DNA of 64,000 nucleotides from Cupriavidus yeoncheonensis. Lineage in GTDB: Bacteria; Pseudomonadota; Gammaproteobacteria; Burkholderiales; Burkholderiaceae. Below, piece by piece: positions 63,552 to 64,000 of the stretch. Every line of letters starts with the position of its first letter. The first letter of the stretch is position 1. The notes beneath the pieces were generated by a model. That model made no database searches. It saw only the letters and a program-made list of their open reading frames with translations, and was not told the DNA's origin. The position numbers and the translations under genes are program-made. Location: contig NZ_CAJPUY010000014.1 in the NCBI RefSeq assembly GCF_905397275.1, positions 1 to 64,000 on the forward strand, given 5' to 3'.

Positions 63552-64000
63552 ATGACTGAAGCATCCTCCGGCCCCGCGGCCAAATATCCCCTCACGCCGT
63601 CGGTGATGCACGCGCTGGAGGTGTCCAAGCGTGGTTGCGACGAACTGCTGATCGAAGCCGAATGGGCCCAGAAGCTGGCCCGCAGCGAAGCGACCGGCGT
63701 TCCCCTGCGCATCAAGCTCGGCCTCGACCCGACCGCGCCCGACATCCACATCGGGCACACGGTGGTGCTGAACAAGCTGCGTCAGCTGCAAGACCTGGGC
63801 CACCAGGTCATCTTCCTGATCGGTGACTTCACCTCGACCATCGGCGATCCGTCCGGGCGCAACAGCACCCGGCCGCCGCTCACGCGCGAGCAGATCGAGG
63901 CCAATGCCCAGACCTACTACCGCCAGGCCAGCCTGGTGCTCGATCCGGCGCGCACCGAGATCCGCTACAACAGCGAGTGGTGTGACCCGCTCGGCGCGCG
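63552..64000 (+). CDS. tyrS: Tyrosyl-tRNA synthetase, 5' part (runs off the window)
   Basis: The first ~149 codons of TyrRS, which attaches tyrosine to tRNA-Tyr. The start is ATG 63552 (M-T-E-A-S-S-G-P). The sequence then shows [20 protein letters not shown] (residues ~60-79), with the class I HIGH motif, and [15 protein letters not shown]. This [18 protein letters not shown] form is the TyrRS type common in betaproteobacteria and distinct from the Escherichia coli TyrS subclass. The KMSKS loop and C-terminal S4 domain lie beyond the window. It is divergent from the M23 peptidase gene. Confidence 0.94.
   Translation, partial: MTEASSGPAAKYPLTPSVMHALEVSKRGCDELLIEAEWAQKLARSEATGVPLRIKLGLDPTAPDIHIGHTVVLNKLRQLQDLGHQVIFLIGDFTSTIGDPSGRNSTRPPLTREQIEANAQTYYRQASLVLDPARTEIRYNSEWCDPLGA

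Overview
This 64 kb window reads as chromosomal DNA of a high-GC betaproteobacterium, most probably Cupriavidus or a close Burkholderiaceae relative. The evidence is protein-level similarity as I recognise it, strong G/C bias at third codon positions, and block order familiar from that group: ubiE/ubiJ/ubiB, fmdB/DUF502/aspS, rplM/rpsI, erpA, and anmK/M23 peptidase/tyrS. I see no rRNA, tRNA, insertion sequence, prophage or CRISPR array. About sixty protein genes fill the window, and the last one (tyrS) runs off the right edge.

Layout. 1-290: three tandem hairpin-bearing repeats. 291-8708 (minus): a complete aerobic carbon-monoxide-dehydrogenase-like molybdenum hydroxylase operon, small/large/medium subunits followed by coxD, coxE, coxG, xdhC and mocA. 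It is interrupted by a ~200 bp palindromic 'cloverleaf' element at 4671-4869. 9030-21632 (plus): YqaA membrane protein, a 1324-residue FAD/Fe-S/CCG oxidoreductase, HIT protein, SbmA/YddA-like ABC protein, DUF971, then ubiquinone genes ubiE, ubiJ and ubiB with a Tim44-domain membrane protein among them, and a TPMT-like methyltransferase. 21675-31689: an internally duplicated secreted protein, a sodium:solute symporter, fmdB, DUF502, aspS, a coiled-coil membrane protein, nudB, an EEP hydrolase, mobB (minus) and clsB.

31828-40155 is a fatty-acid beta-oxidation operon: TetR regulator with a promoter/operator, acyl-CoA dehydrogenase, fused FadB-like enzyme, thiolase, DegV protein and enoyl-CoA hydratase. 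Then come a thioesterase, an Atm1-like ABC exporter, an Lrp regulator, cysteine dioxygenase and a HypT-like LysR regulator. 45057-49728 joins glutamate dehydrogenase to a gltIJKL glutamate/aspartate transporter. 49804-55085 holds a class II amidotransferase, a tartrate dehydrogenase/glycerate kinase pair, pyrC and a DUF3025 gene. Next are the RNase P RNA gene (55119-55460), an OsmC protein, a candidate small RNA (56239-56400), rplM-rpsI, bactofilin and erpA. Last are a PhyH dioxygenase with a divergent LysR regulator, anmK, an M23 peptidase and partial tyrS.

The most interesting unexplained item is the candidate small RNA upstream of rplM. It has its own promoter and a strong terminator, and it shows a perfect copy of the 16S anti-Shine-Dalgarno sequence in a 10-nt hairpin loop. 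Other good leads are the cloverleaf element inside the cox operon, three evenly spaced half-sites in front of the PhyH/LysR pair, and a DegV (fatty-acid-binding family) gene inside a beta-oxidation operon.
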